From: DASRIA01 sp963816975
GTDB lineage: Bacteria > Actinomycetota > Thermoleophilia > Solirubrobacterales > JBBDJG01
Assembly (NCBI GenBank): GCA_963816975.1
Contig: CAWFMD010000004.1
Location: 62,001-126,000 of the forward strand
DNA: 64,000 bases
Direction: 5' to 3'
A program made the translations under genes and the position numbers. Shown here in pieces: positions 27,835-36,957 of the stretch. How positions within the stretch are numbered: position 1 is the first letter of the stretch; every line of letters begins with the position of its first letter. A model generated the notes under the pieces. That model ran no database searches and was not told where the DNA came from. It saw only the letters and a list, made by a program, of their open reading frames with translations.

Positions 27835-30072
27835 ATGGCGGATCACCAGCGCAGAACAGCACACGCCTCGGGCGACCAGCCGTCTACGCGCGCGCGCCCC
27901 CAGTTCTACAGATGGCGACTCGGTGTCACGCTGCTCGGCCTGATCGTGCTGGGCCTGGTCTCGACCGTGTTCGGAATGATGATGGCCGTCGCCCAGGACC
28001 TGCCCGAGCTCGAATCCCAGAACGAGTTCCGCGAGGCGCGTAACTCGGTTCTGTACGCGACCGGCCCTGGAGGAAAGAAGGCGCGCCTGGCCGTGTTGAC
28101 CGGGGCCGAGAACCGCATCCTGGTCGGCTCCGGTGACATCTCCTCCAACGTGAAGCGCGCGGTCGTGGCGGTCGAGGACGAACGCTTCTACTCACACAAG
28201 GGTGTCGACTACAGAGGTATCGCCCGCGCCCTGTGGGAGGACGTCCGGCGCCAGCGCGCCGCCCAGGGCGCATCCACGATCACCCAGCAGTTCGTGAAGA
28301 ACGCGCTCGTCGCGCAAAAGAACAGGTCCCTGTTCCAGAAGCTCAAGGAGGCCGCGCTTGCCTACCAGCTGGAGCGCAAGTGGACCAAGGAGAAGATCCT
28401 CACGGAGTATCTGAACACCGTGTACTTCGGCGAGGGGGCATATGGCATCGAATCGGCTGCACGTGTCTACTTCGGCTGGAACCACCCCGACTGCGAGCCG
28501 CGCTGCGCGGCGGTGCTGGACCCAGCCGAGGCGGCACTGCTGGCCGGGATGATCGCGTCACCCGCCGCATACAGCCCGATCCAGAACCCCGGCGCCGCGA
28601 TCGCGCGGCGCAACCTCGTGCTCCGGAAGATGTACGACCAGTCGTTGATCACCACCAGCGAGCGGATCGAGGCGGAGCAGCGGGCCTTGCCGTCGCGCAA
28701 CCGGATCCAGACGCCGAAGAAGATCAGCCGCGCGCCGTACTTCACCGCCTGGATCGAGGACCAGCTCGTGGACCGGTACGGCAGCGGTAACGCGTTCGCG
28801 GGCGGCTTGAAGATCCGCACCACGCTCGACCTCGAGCTGCAGGCGGCCGCCGAGCAGGCGATCGCCACGCGCCTCGGCGGCATCGGGCCGAGCGCCGCGC
28901 TGGTGGCGATCGACAACGACACGGGCGGCGTGCGGGCGATGGTCGGCGGCTCCGACTTCCAGCAGCGGCCGTTCAACCTCGCCACGCAGGGCCGGCGCCA
29001 GCCCGGCTCCGCCTTCAAGCCGTTCACCCTGATCGCGGCGCTCGAGAAGGGCATCTCCCCGGGCCGCACGTTCGTCTCCGGCCCGAAGACGCTGTCCGGG
29101 CCGCGCGGGGACTTCAAGGTCGAGAACTATGAGGACCGCTACAGCGGGGTGACCTCGCTGGCGACCGCCACCACGGTTTCGGACAACTCGGTGTACGCCG
29201 AGGTGGGCTACAAGCTGGTCGGCACGCGCGCGGTCGCCAAGGTAGCCAAGGCGATGGGGATCCGCACGCCGGTGTCGCGCAACCCGGCGATGGTGCTGGG
29301 CGGCCTCAAACAGGGCGTGACGCCGCTGGAGATCGCGAAGTCCTACGAGACGCTTGCGCAGGAGGGCAACGTCGTGTCGGGATCGCTGGCGCCCTACGAC
29401 GGCGGTCCGGTGACGTTCACACGGGTCGAGGGCGGGAACATCGACGACAAGAACAAGGTCGAGCACAAGCGGGTGATTCCGGAGGGTGTCGCTCAACAGG
29501 CGACACAGATCCTGTCGACCGTCGTCAGCTCGGGCACCGGCCGCGCGGCCCAGATCGGCGAATTCGCCGCGGGCAAGACCGGGACGACGGAGAACTACCA
29601 GGACGCATGGTTCGTCGGATTCGACGACGACCTCACCGTCGCGGTGTGGGTCGGCTATCCGGAGGGAGCGAAGCCGATGGAGACCGAGTTCCGCGGCGAG
29701 CCGGTCGCGGGCGGGACGTTCCCCGCGGAGATCTGGCACGACTTCATGGTGAGCGCGAACGAGATCCGCGCGGGGCGCGCGGAGGGCGACCAGGGAGCGA
29801 CCGGCCCGACCGGCCCCGTGGGCGTCCCGGCCGCACCCGTGGATCCCACTGCCACCGAGCAGCCCTCCACCGAGAAGCCCAAGCGCAAGAAGGGGTCGTC
29901 GCAGCAGGCGCCCGACGACGGCACACCGGAGGCGGCTCCGACCGAGCCTGCGCCCGAGCCGGATCCGGCTCCCAACCCGACGCCCGCTCCCACGCCCCCT
30001 TCCGGCGGCGGGGGCAGCGGCGGATCGGGCGGGATCGGTGGCGCAGGCGGTCCGGCCGGCGGCGAGCCCTGA
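27835..30072 (+). CDS. Class A penicillin-binding protein (transglycosylase/transpeptidase)
   Basis: 745 residues. A cytoplasmic tail and one transmembrane helix (WRLGVTLLGLIVLGLVSTVF) precede a GT51 glycosyltransferase with the catalytic Glu in VEDERFYSHKGVD, then STITQQFVKN and KILTEYLNTVYFGEGAYGIE. The transpeptidase shows SxxK in GSAFKPF, SxN in SDNSVY and KTG in AAGKTGTTENYQD. The C-terminal ~110 residues are a low-complexity Pro/Gly/Glu tail. It polymerises and crosslinks peptidoglycan outside the membrane. The ATG is chosen because the charged tail and anchor follow; the frame is open further upstream. Confidence 0.93.
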   Translation: MADHQRRTAHASGDQPSTRARPQFYRWRLGVTLLGLIVLGLVSTVFGMMMAVAQDLPELESQNEFREARNSVLYATGPGGKKARLAVLTGAENRILVGSGDISSNVKRAVVAVEDERFYSHKGVDYRGIARALWEDVRRQRAAQGASTITQQFVKNALVAQKNRSLFQKLKEAALAYQLERKWTKEKILTEYLNTVYFGEGAYGIESAARVYFGWNHPDCEPRCAAVLDPAEAALLAGMIASPAAYSPIQNPGAAIARRNLVLRKMYDQSLITTSERIEAEQRALPSRNRIQTPKKISRAPYFTAWIEDQLVDRYGSGNAFAGGLKIRTTLDLELQAAAEQAIATRLGGIGPSAALVAIDNDTGGVRAMVGGSDFQQRPFNLATQGRRQPGSAFKPFTLIAALEKGISPGRTFVSGPKTLSGPRGDFKVENYEDRYSGVTSLATATTVSDNSVYAEVGYKLVGTRAVAKVAKAMGIRTPVSRNPAMVLGGLKQGVTPLEIAKSYETLAQEGNVVSGSLAPYDGGPVTFTRVEGGNIDDKNKVEHKRVIPEGVAQQATQILSTVVSSGTGRAAQIGEFAAGKTGTTENYQDAWFVGFDDDLTVAVWVGYPEGAKPMETEFRGEPVAGGTFPAEIWHDFMVSANEIRAGRAEGDQGATGPTGPVGVPAAPVDPTATEQPSTEKPKRKKGSSQQAPDDGTPEAAPTEPAPEPDPAPNPTPAPTPPSGGGGSGGSGGIGGAGGPAGGEP

Positions 30073-30087
30073 GGTGCGGTCCGGCGA

Positions 30088-30552
30088 CTAGGTGGCGAGC
30101 GTCGCCAGCACCAGCTCGTCGTGCTTCTTCGGCGTGATCTTCGGAAACGCCTTCAGGACCTTCCCGTCGGGTCCGATCACGAAAGTCGCGCGCTGCACGC
30201 CCATGTACCTGCGGCCGTACATCGACTTCTCGACCCACACGCCGTACTTCTCGGCGACCCTGTGGTCGGGGTCGGACAGCAGCGTGAAGGGCAGCCCGTG
30301 CTCGTCCGCGAACTCGCGCAGCTGCGCGGGCTGATCGCGTGAGACTCCCACCACCACCGCGCCGGCGGCGTGGTATTCGGCGGAGCGGTCCCTGATCCCG
30401 CACGCCTGCGCAGTGCATCCCGGCGTGCCCGCCTTGGGATAGAAATAGAGCACCACCGTCCGCCCCTCGAAATCGGCGAGGCCGACCATGTTCCCGTCCT
30501 GGTCGGGCAGCTTGAACCGCGGGGCCTTGCGTCCCTCTTTCATCTCCTCCAT
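30088..30552 (-). CDS. bcp: Thiol peroxidase of the Bcp/peroxiredoxin Q family
   Basis: 154 residues. The peroxidatic Cys is in PKAGTPGCTAQACGIRD, with a second Cys five residues later as in two-Cys Bcp enzymes. VVVGVSRDQPAQLREFADEHGLPF and ATFVIGPDGKV are typical. It reduces hydroperoxides using thioredoxin. The start is either ATG 30552 (MEEMKEGRKAP) or 30543; GGAGGAG sits only about 2 nt from the latter, so the former is preferred. It is probably the last gene of the argH transcript. Confidence 0.93.
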   Translation of the reverse strand: MEEMKEGRKAPRFKLPDQDGNMVGLADFEGRTVVLYFYPKAGTPGCTAQACGIRDRSAEYHAAGAVVVGVSRDQPAQLREFADEHGLPFTLLSDPDHRVAEKYGVWVEKSMYGRRYMGVQRATFVIGPDGKVLKAFPKITPKKHDELVLATLAT

Positions 30553-30581
30553 AAGGGTCCAGCGGCTCGCAACTATGCGCG

Positions 30582-31172
30582 TCAGGGACGCGGCCACGGC
30601 CGGGAGACGTAACGGCTCCCCGCCAGGCAGAACCGCCATGGGTGGTCGACCGCCTTCGTGATGCCGACGCGCGGGCCGGTGACGATCTCGGGATCGCGCC
30701 GGTCCCTGGAGCGCGGCGACACCTGGATCGGGCCACCGACAAGCGGGGCTCCGTTCAGCGCGAGCCCGATGCCCAGCGCCTGGGCGAGCTTGCCCGGCCC
30801 CGAGCACAGGTCCTCGACGCGGGTCACGCCGCGCCGCCGGCGCATCACGTCGATGCCTTCCGCCGGCTCGAGCGCGCGGATCAGGGCAGCCGCGGCGTGA
30901 CCGTCGGGCTCGGCCACGAAGTTGAGCAGGCTGTGGATTCCGTACGAGAGATACACGTACGCATGCGCGGGCGGCCCGAACAGGACGCTGCTGCGCGGCG
31001 TCGGCCCGCCGTATGCGTGGCAGGCCGGATCGTCGACGTGATAGCTCTCCGTCTCGACGATCACCCCGGCCACCGGGCCATGCCGCACCGTGCAGCCGAT
31101 CAGGTCGCGCGCGACTGCGTGGACGGAGCGCTCGAAGAAGGCCTGCGGCAGCGCCTCGGTCGGGAGCGCCAT
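30582..31172 (-). CDS. DNA-3-methyladenine glycosylase, AAG/MPG family
   Basis: 196 residues. It excises alkylated purines, starting base excision repair. The N-terminal FFERSVHAVARDLIGCTV, the catalytic Glu segment VETESYHVDDPACHAYGG, RSSVLFGPPAHAYVYLSYG and LCSGPGKLAQALGI are family signatures. It sits between the RemA-like gene and the peroxiredoxin on the same strand, so it may be co-expressed with a peroxide-defence gene. Confidence 0.95.
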   Translation of the reverse strand: MALPTEALPQAFFERSVHAVARDLIGCTVRHGPVAGVIVETESYHVDDPACHAYGGPTPRSSVLFGPPAHAYVYLSYGIHSLLNFVAEPDGHAAAALIRALEPAEGIDVMRRRRGVTRVEDLCSGPGKLAQALGIGLALNGAPLVGGPIQVSPRSRDRRDPEIVTGPRVGITKAVDHPWRFCLAGSRYVSRPWPRP

Positions 31173-31186
31173 CGTGAGCGAATACG

Positions 31187-31456
31187 TCAGAACAGGTTCT
31201 CCTGATCCTTCGTGGCGGCCCGCCGGCGCCGCTGCGGGACGCCCGCGGCCTCGGTCAGCGCCGCCTCCACGTCGGCGAGGATCGCGCGCTCCGACCGGGA
31301 GGCGACGATCGGCTGGTCGAGCCCGTCGACGTGCACGAAGGTGCGGCGGCCGTCGCCGCGGTCCGCGGCCTCGATCGGCACGAGCGCGTAAATCCGGTCG
31401 GCCTTCACGAGCTTGCCGTAGCCGAGCGACACCATGCGCGCCTCGCGCTTCGCCAT
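31187..31456 (-). CDS. Small RemA/DUF370-like protein
   Basis: 89 residues. VSLGYGKLVKADRIYALVPIEA and GRRTFVHVDGLDQPIVASR resemble the RemA pattern (FGN-V-ANRI-AIV-PESAP ... GRRT-VV--DS-H-ILSAV), but the middle helix is shorter and the C-terminus is basic (PQRRRRAATKDQ). RemA proteins are DNA-binding regulators in Firmicutes. The ATG is 2 nt after the argH stop, indicating coupling. The assignment is by eye and may be wrong. Confidence 0.5.
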   Translation of the reverse strand: MAKREARMVSLGYGKLVKADRIYALVPIEAADRGDGRRTFVHVDGLDQPIVASRSERAILADVEAALTEAAGVPQRRRRAATKDQENLF

Positions 31457-31458
31457 CG

Positions 31459-32829
31459 CTACGGAGTGACTCCCTCCAGGATCGCGCGGGCGCGCCCGAG
31501 TTGCTCCTGCACCCGGGCCGACGCCGTGCCGCCTTCCGAGACCTTCGACTCCAGCCACGAGCCGTTCGACAGCACGGCGTAGTACTCGTCGTCGAGGTTG
31601 GCGTCGAACTGGGCCAGCTCTGCGCGCGTCAGCTCGGACAGCTGCTTGTGCTGCTCGAGCGCGTGGCGCACGAGGCCGCCGACGATCGCGTGCGACTCGC
31701 GGAAGGGAACGCCGCGGCGCACGAGCAGGTCGGCGATGTCGGTGGCCGCAAGGAACTCGTCCGCGGCCGCCCCCGCGAGGCGGTCGCGGTCGAACCGCGC
31801 GCTGCGCAGCATCCCCGTTGCGGCATCGAGGCAGAGGTTGAGCGTGTCGACCGTGTCGAAGAGGTGCTCCTTGTCCTCCTGCATGTCCTTGTTGTACGCG
31901 AGCGGCAGCGCGTGCATCACGCCGAGCAGCGCATTCAGATGGGCGGCGACCCGCGGCGCCTTGGCGCGCAGCAGCTCGGCCGCGTCGGGGTTCTGCTTCT
32001 GAGGCATCAGGCTCGAACCCGAGGTGAACGCGTCACCGAGCGCCAGGAAGCCGAACTCCTGGCTCGACCAGAGCACGAGCTCGGCGCCCAGCCGCGACAG
32101 GTGCATGGCGCAGATCGCGGCCGCGCTCAGGTAGTCGAGCACGAAGTCGCGATTCGAGACGGCGTCGAGCGAGTTCTCCGTGATCCCGTCGAATCCGAGT
32201 GCGCGCGCGACCGACTCGCGGCGCGTGTCCCAGTTCACCCCCGCCAGCGCGCCGGCCCCGAGCGGCAGCTCGGCGGTTGCGCACGAGGTGCCGGCGAAGC
32301 GCTCCAGATCGCGCCGGAACATCCAGAAGTACGCCAACAGGTGATGCGACAGGTAAACCGGCTGGGCGCGCTGCAGGTGCGTGTACCCCGGCATCGCCCA
32401 GTCGGCGTGGCGCTCCGCGAGGTCGGCGAGCGCGGCCATCAGGTCGACCAGCCGCTTGCGGGCTTCCGTGGCCTGGTCGCGCACGAACAGCGCCATGTCG
32501 GTCGCAACCTGGTCGTTGCGCGAGCGGGCCGTGTGTACCTTGCCTCCGACCGGCCCGGCGACCTCGGTCAGCCGGCGCTCGATCGCCATGTGGACGTCCT
32601 CGTCGTCGGGGAGGAACTCGAACGTGCCGCGGTCGAGCTCCGCCGCGATCTCGTCGAGGCCGGCGCGCAGCTCGGCGGCCTCGGTGGCCGTGAGGATCCC
32701 GGCCTCCGCGAGCATCGCCACGTGGGCCTGGGACTGGCGCACGTCGTAGGGGCCCAGGCGCCGGTCGAACGAGATCGACGCGTTCAGCGCGTGGAATGCG
32801 GGATCCGGCGGGTCACGAAAACGGCCCAT
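31459..32829 (-). CDS. argH: Argininosuccinate lyase
   Basis: 456 residues. It cleaves argininosuccinate to arginine and fumarate. The superfamily signature GSSLMPQKQNPDAAELLRAK is exact, and TARSRNDQVATDM and PGYTHLQRAQP are present. No other arg genes are in the window. The ATG follows TAAACT by 7 nt, so it likely starts its own leaderless transcript that continues into the RemA-like, glycosylase and peroxiredoxin genes. Confidence 0.97.
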   Translation of the reverse strand: MGRFRDPPDPAFHALNASISFDRRLGPYDVRQSQAHVAMLAEAGILTATEAAELRAGLDEIAAELDRGTFEFLPDDEDVHMAIERRLTEVAGPVGGKVHTARSRNDQVATDMALFVRDQATEARKRLVDLMAALADLAERHADWAMPGYTHLQRAQPVYLSHHLLAYFWMFRRDLERFAGTSCATAELPLGAGALAGVNWDTRRESVARALGFDGITENSLDAVSNRDFVLDYLSAAAICAMHLSRLGAELVLWSSQEFGFLALGDAFTSGSSLMPQKQNPDAAELLRAKAPRVAAHLNALLGVMHALPLAYNKDMQEDKEHLFDTVDTLNLCLDAATGMLRSARFDRDRLAGAAADEFLAATDIADLLVRRGVPFRESHAIVGGLVRHALEQHKQLSELTRAELAQFDANLDDEYYAVLSNGSWLESKVSEGGTASARVQEQLGRARAILEGVTP

Positions 32830-32836
32830 GCCCTTG

Positions 32837-32842
32837 AGTTTA
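32837..32842 (-). promoter_or_regulatory. Predicted leaderless -10 element TAAACT for argH
   Basis: TAAACT ends 7 nt before the ATG at 32829. Confidence 0.5.
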
Positions 32843-32856
32843 GGACGGGGGCCGGG

Positions 32857-33183
32857 TTACCAGTTCCCGGCGATCGCGCCGATTTGCAGCAGAAGCATGG
32901 TGCCCAGCAGGTAGAGGCTGACCCCCCAGCCGGCGAGGGCCCCGCGGCTGCGGGGGTACAGGCGGCTGTCGGGGGTGCGCCCGATGGACAGCACGACCGG
33001 CACAGCCGCCGCCAATCCCGCCGCCATCAGCGCGAACCCGCTCGCTCCCGTGAGCAGCCAGTCGAGGCTCGGCTCGAAAGTGGCCGCGACCTTGCCCAGC
33101 AGGTCGTGGAAGAGGATCACCGGGATCGCAGCGGCGGCGACCAGCCCGGCGACGCCCAGAATGCGCTCGCCGCGGGTTGACAC
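32857..33183 (-). CDS. Small membrane protein of unknown function
   Basis: 108 residues with three predicted membrane helices (ILGVAGLVAAAAIPVILF, FALMAAGLAAAVPVVLSI, GWGVSLYLLGTMLLLQIGAIA). I know of no family. The GTG start has TAATCT 7 nt upstream, again fitting a leaderless transcript. It lies between a DegT aminotransferase and argH on the same strand. Confidence 0.6.
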   Translation of the reverse strand: MSTRGERILGVAGLVAAAAIPVILFHDLLGKVAATFEPSLDWLLTGASGFALMAAGLAAAVPVVLSIGRTPDSRLYPRSRGALAGWGVSLYLLGTMLLLQIGAIAGNW

Positions 33184-33190
33184 GTTATGG

Positions 33191-33196
33191 AGATTA
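33191..33196 (-). promoter_or_regulatory. Predicted leaderless -10 element TAATCT
   Basis: TAATCT ends 7 nt before the GTG at 33183. Confidence 0.45.
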
Positions 33197-33207
33197 CCGG
33201 TGGTCGC

Positions 33208-34329
33208 CTACCGGTCGAGTGCGATCTCGAGCCCCTCCGCCACGCGCTCCACCTCGCTCTCCCCCATGGCCGTGAAGAACGGCAATGCCAGCGATCGCGC
33301 CGCGACCGCCTCCGCCACGGGGAACTCTCCCCCGCGGTAGCCGAAGCGCTCGCGGTAGAAGGGTTGGAGGTGGATCACCGGCAGATATGCCTTCGACGCG
33401 ATTCCGGCCTGCGCGAGCCGGCCGATCACGGCATCGCGATCCACGGCATCGGGAAGCTGCACCACATAGACGAACCAGCTGCGGCGCTCGGCGCCCCGGT
33501 CCGCGCAGGGCAGCACGAGGCCCTCGATGGCGCCCAGCCGCTCCGCGTAGAGGCCGGCCACCCGCGCGCGCTCGGCGAGCAGCCCGGCGAGGCGCTCCAC
33601 CTGGGCCACGCCCAGCGCCGCGGTCACGTCGGACATCCGGTAGTTGAAGCCGAGGCGGTCGTGCGAGAGCCAGTCCATGTCGCTGCCGCGGCCCTGGTTG
33701 CGCTCGCTGCGCGCCTGCGCGACGGTGTCCGCGTCCCCCGTGGTGAGCATGCCTCCCTCCCCCGTGACGAGCTGCTTGTTCGCGTAGAAGCCGAACGCCG
33801 CCGGGTTGCCGCGGGCCCCGATGAGCACGCCGGCCGCGTCGATCGCGCCGAGCGCCTCGCACGCATCCTCCACGATGCCCAGGCCGCGCTCGGCAGCGAG
33901 CTGCTCGAGCCCTTCGAGGTCGGCCGGGTAGCCGAAGATGTGGACCGGCAGCAACCCCGCGGTGCGCTCACCGCAGGCCGCGGCCGCGGCCTGGGTGCTG
34001 ATGTTGAGCGTGTGCGGGTCGATGTCGCAGAACACCGGCGTCGCGCCCTCGTAGAGCATGCAGTTGGCCGAGGCCACGAAGCTCAGTGGGCTCGTCACGA
34101 CCTCGTCGCCGGCGCCCCAGCCCTGCGCCCGCACGGCGAGGTGCAACGCGGCGGTGCCGCTCGACACGGCGACCGCTCCCTCGGCGCCCAGCCACCGGGC
34201 GAAGTCTTGCTCGAAGCGCTCCAGCATCGGGCCCAGGGACAGCCGCCCCGAGCGCAGCACTTCGCCGACGAGCTCCTGCTCCCGCTGCCCGACGTCCGGG
34301 CGCGCGAGCGGGATCGGGTCCGCACTCAC
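33208..34329 (-). CDS. DegT/DnrJ/EryC1/StrS family PLP-dependent aminotransferase
   Basis: 373 residues. SSGTAALHLAVRAQG, EVVTSPLSFVASANCMLYEG, IVEDACEALGA and the PLP-lysine segment FGFYANKQLVTGEGGML identify a sugar aminotransferase. FNYRMSDVTAALGVAQ and the C-terminal IHLQPFYRE are conserved. Such enzymes aminate nucleotide-linked ketosugars for surface glycans; no other nucleotide-sugar genes are adjacent. The GTG start overlaps the cimA stop as GTGA, an odd coupling of a sugar enzyme with branched-chain amino acid synthesis. Confidence 0.9.
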   Translation of the reverse strand: MSADPIPLARPDVGQREQELVGEVLRSGRLSLGPMLERFEQDFARWLGAEGAVAVSSGTAALHLAVRAQGWGAGDEVVTSPLSFVASANCMLYEGATPVFCDIDPHTLNISTQAAAAACGERTAGLLPVHIFGYPADLEGLEQLAAERGLGIVEDACEALGAIDAAGVLIGARGNPAAFGFYANKQLVTGEGGMLTTGDADTVAQARSERNQGRGSDMDWLSHDRLGFNYRMSDVTAALGVAQVERLAGLLAERARVAGLYAERLGAIEGLVLPCADRGAERRSWFVYVVQLPDAVDRDAVIGRLAQAGIASKAYLPVIHLQPFYRERFGYRGGEFPVAEAVAARSLALPFFTAMGESEVERVAEGLEIALDR

Positions 34330-35936
34330 GCGGGAGGTGTCACCGCCGGCTCGGCGTCCGCGGGCGGGGTGACGGGCTCGCGTCGCTGCGTCGCGGATTC
34401 GAGCGAGTCCACCAGGGCCTCCCAGCTCGCCTCGATGATGTTCTCGGACACGCCGATGGTCCCCCAGGTCTGCTCGCCGTCCGATGCGTCGATCAGCACC
34501 CGTGTGACCGCGCCGGTGCCCTTGTGCTCGTCGATGATGCGCACCTTGTAGTTGACGAGCTCGATGTCGCGCAGCCGCGGGTAGAGATCGCCGATCGCGT
34601 CGCGCAGCGCGCGGTCGAGCGCGTTCACCGGGCCGTTGCCCTCGGCCGTGCGCACCATGCGCTCGCCCTTCGCCCAGACCTTGATCGTGGCCTCGGTCTG
34701 CACGCGCCCGTCCTCGCGCTTCTCGGTGATCACGCGGAAGCTCTCGAGCCGGAAGAGCGGTTCGTAGGCATGCGCCTCCTTGCGCAGGAACAGATCGAAC
34801 GACGCGTCCGCGGCCTCGAAGTGGTACCCGCGGTGCTCCAGCTCCTTGAGCCGGTCGATCGCATGCATCGCACGCTCGGGACCAAGCTCGATGCCGGCCT
34901 CCTCGGCCCGTGCGAGCAGGGTGCCCTTGCCGGACAGCTCGGAGACCAGCAGCTCGCGCCGGTTGCCGACCACGCCGGGCTCGAGATGCTCGAAGGTGCG
35001 CGCGTCGGAGCGCACGCCGGCCACATGCATGCCGCCCTTGTGCGCGAACGCGTTGCGTCCGACGTAGGGCTGGTTCGGGTCCGGGGTGACATTGCACAGC
35101 TCGTCCACGAGGTGGGCCGTGGCAGTCAGCGCGGCGAGCTGCTCCGCCGTTACGCACGAGTACCCGAGCTTCACCTGCAGCGCCGGGAGGATCGACACGA
35201 GGTTCGCGTTGCCGCAGCGCTCGCCGACCCCGTTCATGGTGCCCTGCACGAGCGAGGCCCCCTGTTCCACGGCGGCCAGCGAGTTCGCGACGCCGCACTC
35301 GGCGTCGTTGTGCGTGTGGATCCCGACCCGCTCGCCGCCGACCTCGGCAACCACGCGGGCCGTCGCCTCGGCGACCTGGTTCGGCAGGCTCGACCCGTTC
35401 GTGTCGCAGACGGTGACGTTCTCGGCGCCCGCCTCGAGCGCCGCCGCGAGGCAGCGCAATGCGTAGTCCGCGTCGTCGCGGAACGCGTCGAAGAAGTGCT
35501 CGGCGTCGTAGATCACCCGCTTGCCGCCGCTCACGAGGAAGGCGACTGAATCGCGGATCAGTTCCAGGTTCTCGTCCGGGTCGGTGTGAATCACCTTCTC
35601 GAGGTGGAGCTTCCACGTCTTGCCCACGAGCGTGCACACCGGCGCGAAGCAGTCCGCCAGCAAGCGGAGCGCGGGATCCACATCGGCCGCGAGGTCCCGC
35701 CGCCGCGTCATGCCGAAAGCGCAGATCTGCGCATTGTCGAAGCGCTCGCCCGCGAGCAGCTCGAACAGCGCCTCCTCCTTCGGGTTGGAACTCGGGAAGC
35801 CCGCCTCGATGAAGTGAATGCCGAGGCGGTCCAGGGCGTGCGCGACGCGAACCTTCTCGTCCGCGGACAACGACATCCCCTCTCCCTGCATGCCGTCGCG
35901 GAGAGTCGTGTCGTATAGCTCGATTTGCCTGCTCAC
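34326..35936 (-). CDS. cimA: (R)-citramalate synthase
   Basis: 536 residues. It condenses pyruvate and acetyl-CoA to citramalate, giving isoleucine precursors without threonine deaminase. The N-terminal YDTTLRDGMQGEGMSLS, HTHNDAECGVANSL and GERCGNANL mark the DRE-TIM barrel; PYVGRNAFAHKGGMH and the C-terminal LeuA-type dimerisation/regulatory domain (KVRIIDEHKGTGAVTRV) are present. A true leuA is at 42947, supporting CimA. The GTG is preceded at 7 nt by AAAGGA. The tail is Pro/Ala-rich. Confidence 0.92.
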   Translation of the reverse strand: MSRQIELYDTTLRDGMQGEGMSLSADEKVRVAHALDRLGIHFIEAGFPSSNPKEEALFELLAGERFDNAQICAFGMTRRRDLAADVDPALRLLADCFAPVCTLVGKTWKLHLEKVIHTDPDENLELIRDSVAFLVSGGKRVIYDAEHFFDAFRDDADYALRCLAAALEAGAENVTVCDTNGSSLPNQVAEATARVVAEVGGERVGIHTHNDAECGVANSLAAVEQGASLVQGTMNGVGERCGNANLVSILPALQVKLGYSCVTAEQLAALTATAHLVDELCNVTPDPNQPYVGRNAFAHKGGMHVAGVRSDARTFEHLEPGVVGNRRELLVSELSGKGTLLARAEEAGIELGPERAMHAIDRLKELEHRGYHFEAADASFDLFLRKEAHAYEPLFRLESFRVITEKREDGRVQTEATIKVWAKGERMVRTAEGNGPVNALDRALRDAIGDLYPRLRDIELVNYKVRIIDEHKGTGAVTRVLIDASDGEQTWGTIGVSENIIEASWEALVDSLESATQRREPVTPPADAEPAVTPPA

Positions 35937-35986
35937 GGGGTGTTCCTTTCCGACGCTGGACGGGACGAGACGCTGACGCGGCGCGC

Positions 35987-36943
35987 TTACGGGCGCGCCG
36001 CGGCGCTAATTCGCGCCGCTGCCTCGTTGCCCATGTCGACCACGTCGAGCCACTCGAGGTACTCCTCGCGGCGGCCCGCGATGGCGTCGAAGAAGACCTT
36101 CTGGATGGCCTTGGTGAGCTCGCCCGGCTCGCCGAGGGTGCGGTCGTCGATCTCGCGCACCGGCACGATCTCGGCGGCCGTGCCCGTCAGGAAGACCTCG
36201 TCGGCCTGGTACAGCTCGCCACGCGCGATGTCGCGCTCGACAACCTCGAAGCCGAGGTCGGCGGCGATCTGCTTCACGGAGCGGGACGTGATGCCGTCCA
36301 GGATCGACGCGCTTGCGGGCGGCGTCGAAATGCTGCCGTCGCGCACCACGAACACGTTCTCGCCAGTGCCCTCTGAGACGTTGCCCTGCTCGTTCAGCAG
36401 GATCGCCTCGTCGTAGCCCGCCTTGGCGACCTCGATCTTCGCGAGGCTCGAGTTCAGGTAGGTGCCGGTTGCCTTCGCCTGGGGAATGAAACTCGCGTCG
36501 GACATCCTCCGCCAGGAGGAAACCTTGCACCGCACGCCGTGCTTCTGGCCCTCCTCGCCGAGGTAGGCGCCCCACGACCAGACGGCGATGAACACATCCA
36601 CCGGCAGGTTGAGTGGGAACAGTCCCATCTCGCCATAGCCGCGGTACGCGACCGGGCGGATGTAGCAGCTGCGCAGCTTGTTCGCGCGAATCAGCTCGTG
36701 GGTCGCCTCGCGCAGCTTTTCCACGGTGTACGGGAGGTCCATGTAGTACAGCTCCGCGGAGCGGCGCAGGCGATCGAGATGGTCCTGGTGGCGGAAGACC
36801 GCCGTGCCGCGCTCGGTCTCGTAGGCACGGATGCCTTCGAACACACCGGAGCCGTAGTGCAGCGCGTGGGTGAGCACGTGCACCTTGGCGTCTTCCCATC
36901 GGACGAGTTCCCCGTTCATCCAGATGAAGTCAGCCTGCTGCAT
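35987..36943 (-). CDS. ilvE: Branched-chain amino acid aminotransferase
   Basis: 318 residues, class IV PLP fold. It performs the final transamination to Leu, Ile and Val. THALHYGSGVFEGIRAY is the N-terminal signature, the PLP lysine is in IPQAKATGTYLNS, and EGTGENVFVVRDG and LTGTAAEIVPV follow. The ATG at 36943 (MQQADFIWMNG) has AAAGGA 9 nt upstream. A GTG at 36961 that overlaps the leuB stop as GTGA is a possible alternative start adding six residues. Confidence 0.95.
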   Translation of the reverse strand: MQQADFIWMNGELVRWEDAKVHVLTHALHYGSGVFEGIRAYETERGTAVFRHQDHLDRLRRSAELYYMDLPYTVEKLREATHELIRANKLRSCYIRPVAYRGYGEMGLFPLNLPVDVFIAVWSWGAYLGEEGQKHGVRCKVSSWRRMSDASFIPQAKATGTYLNSSLAKIEVAKAGYDEAILLNEQGNVSEGTGENVFVVRDGSISTPPASASILDGITSRSVKQIAADLGFEVVERDIARGELYQADEVFLTGTAAEIVPVREIDDRTLGEPGELTKAIQKVFFDAIAGRREEYLEWLDVVDMGNEAAARISAAARP

Positions 36944-36957
36944 CGCTACCGGTCCTT

